Of a stretch of 64,000 bases of DNA, positions 63,478-64,000 are shown in pieces. Origin of the DNA: Salvia splendens (lineage: Eukaryota > Streptophyta > Magnoliopsida > Lamiales > Lamiaceae); contig NC_056039.1 in NCBI RefSeq assembly GCF_004379255.2, positions 31,509,883 to 31,573,882 on the forward strand. Direction: 5' to 3'. Numbering within the stretch: the stretch's first letter is position 1; each line of letters begins with the position of its first letter. Made by a program: the position numbers and the translations under genes. The notes under the pieces were generated by a model. That model was not told the DNA's origin. It did not search any database and worked only from the letters and a program-made list of their open reading frames with translations.

Positions 63478-64000
63478 GCTGTAAGTGGTTGTTTAAAAGA
63501 AAGATTGAGACCACTGATAAGGATAGAGTCAGGTTCAAGGCAAGGCTGGTGGCTAGAGGCTTTACACAACAGGAGGGAATCGATTTCAATGAAGTGTTTG
63601 CACCTGTTGTGAAGCACACTTCAATTAGGATCCTATTGGCTGTGGTGAATCAGCTTGACTGGGAGCTACAACAGCTTGATGTGAAGACAACTTTCCTAAA
63701 TGGAGATCTAGAGGAAACTATCTTCATGGAACAGCCAGAGGGCTATGTGAAGATTGGAGAAGAAGGCAAGGTGTGCCTGTTACAGAAAAGTCTTTATGGA
63801 CTTAAGCAAAGTCCTAGACAGTGGAATAAGAAGTTTGATGCACAGATGAAGAAGATTGGCTTCTCCAAGTCAGAATATGATGATTGCATTTACATCAAGA
63901 AGGCAGGCAAGACTCCCATTGCCTACCTATTACTCTATGTGGATGATATGCTACTTGCAGGGCCTTCTATGACAGAAATTCAGAAAGTTAAACAAGATCT
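63478..64000 (+). pseudogene. Copia reverse transcriptase domain, partial (runs off the window)
   Basis: A frame shifted relative to gag-pol reads KWLFKRKIE, then RFKARLVARGFTQQEGIDF, FAPVVKHTSIRILLAVV, LDVKTTFLNGDLEETIFMEQ and the polymerase active-site motif YVDD near 63937. The order and spacing are those of Copia reverse transcriptase. No stop occurs in this frame up to 64000. Confidence 0.9.

Larger units (their letters stand above)
60305..64000 (+). mobile_element. Ty1/Copia LTR retrotransposon, 5' part (continues past the window)
   Basis: It comprises a 5' LTR (about 60305-60860), a primer-binding region AGTGGCGCCGTCTGTGGGAA right after it, a gag-pol frame from 60925, and reverse transcriptase running off the window. 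Integrase precedes reverse transcriptase, which is the Copia order. The 3' LTR is outside the window, so age and left boundary cannot be fixed. Confidence 0.92.

Overview
This is a piece of nuclear genome from a flowering plant, most likely a eudicot. The genes are intron-rich with GT-AG splice sites, long AT-rich spacers separate GC-rich exons, and there is a photosynthetic Lhcb1 gene. Plant-type transposons are abundant (Stowaway and Harbinger MITEs, hAT, MULE, Copia). Gene content would fit an asterid/Lamiales genome, but that is inference and no species is claimed.

Host genes, left to right: Lhcb1 light-harvesting protein (813-1607, +); starch synthase 4 (2488-8828, -, 16 exons, 1056 aa); the first two coding exons of an ALG14-like gene (9411-9847, +) whose conserved C-terminal part is not in this window; two purine-permease (PUP) paralogues (10354-11457 and 21276-22538, -); a REDUCED WALL ACETYLATION (RWA/CAS1-type) gene (28610-33276, -, 15 exons, 542 aa); a group IIc WRKY factor (41837-43459, -, 306 aa); and a two-pore K+ channel, TPK (56076-58308, -, 433 aa). 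All splice junctions were set by hand from AG/GT sites, reading phase and protein-family continuity. They do not form a pathway cluster. SS4 and ALG14 are divergent across 582 bp. Lhcb1 and SS4 are convergent.

Mobile DNA fills most of the rest. There is a decayed 4.2-kb PIF/Harbinger element (about 13124-17353); two related Harbinger elements that carry only ORF1 (17666-19465 and 44370-46112); a pair of abutting Harbinger elements sharing one TAA, one carrying ORF1 and the other the transposase (about 23270-24874 and 24878-26827); hAT-type elements at 1-166 and 19700-20835 (the latter with a perfect 8-bp target duplication); a MULE-type MITE at 12602-13019 with a perfect 9-bp duplication; five Stowaway MITEs, two of them inside introns of SS4 and RWA and one nested in another MITE; a putative Helitron terminus near 54923; and the 5' LTR, gag, protease, integrase and part of the reverse transcriptase of a Copia element from about 60305 to the window end.

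Two regions stand out. (1) At 37549-41219 three different elements lie end to end, each bounded by (TA)n microsatellite and each with TATATAGG-type inverted termini. Two of them carry a 22-45-bp minisatellite plus what look like captured host-gene fragments (SAUR-like and P450-like). (2) At 49121-52123 there is a compact non-autonomous LTR retrotransposon on the minus strand. Its two 232-bp LTRs differ at one base. It has no recognisable gag or pol but carries a degenerate copy of a heavy-metal-associated (HIPP-like) domain and 16 copies of a 33-48-bp internal repeat.
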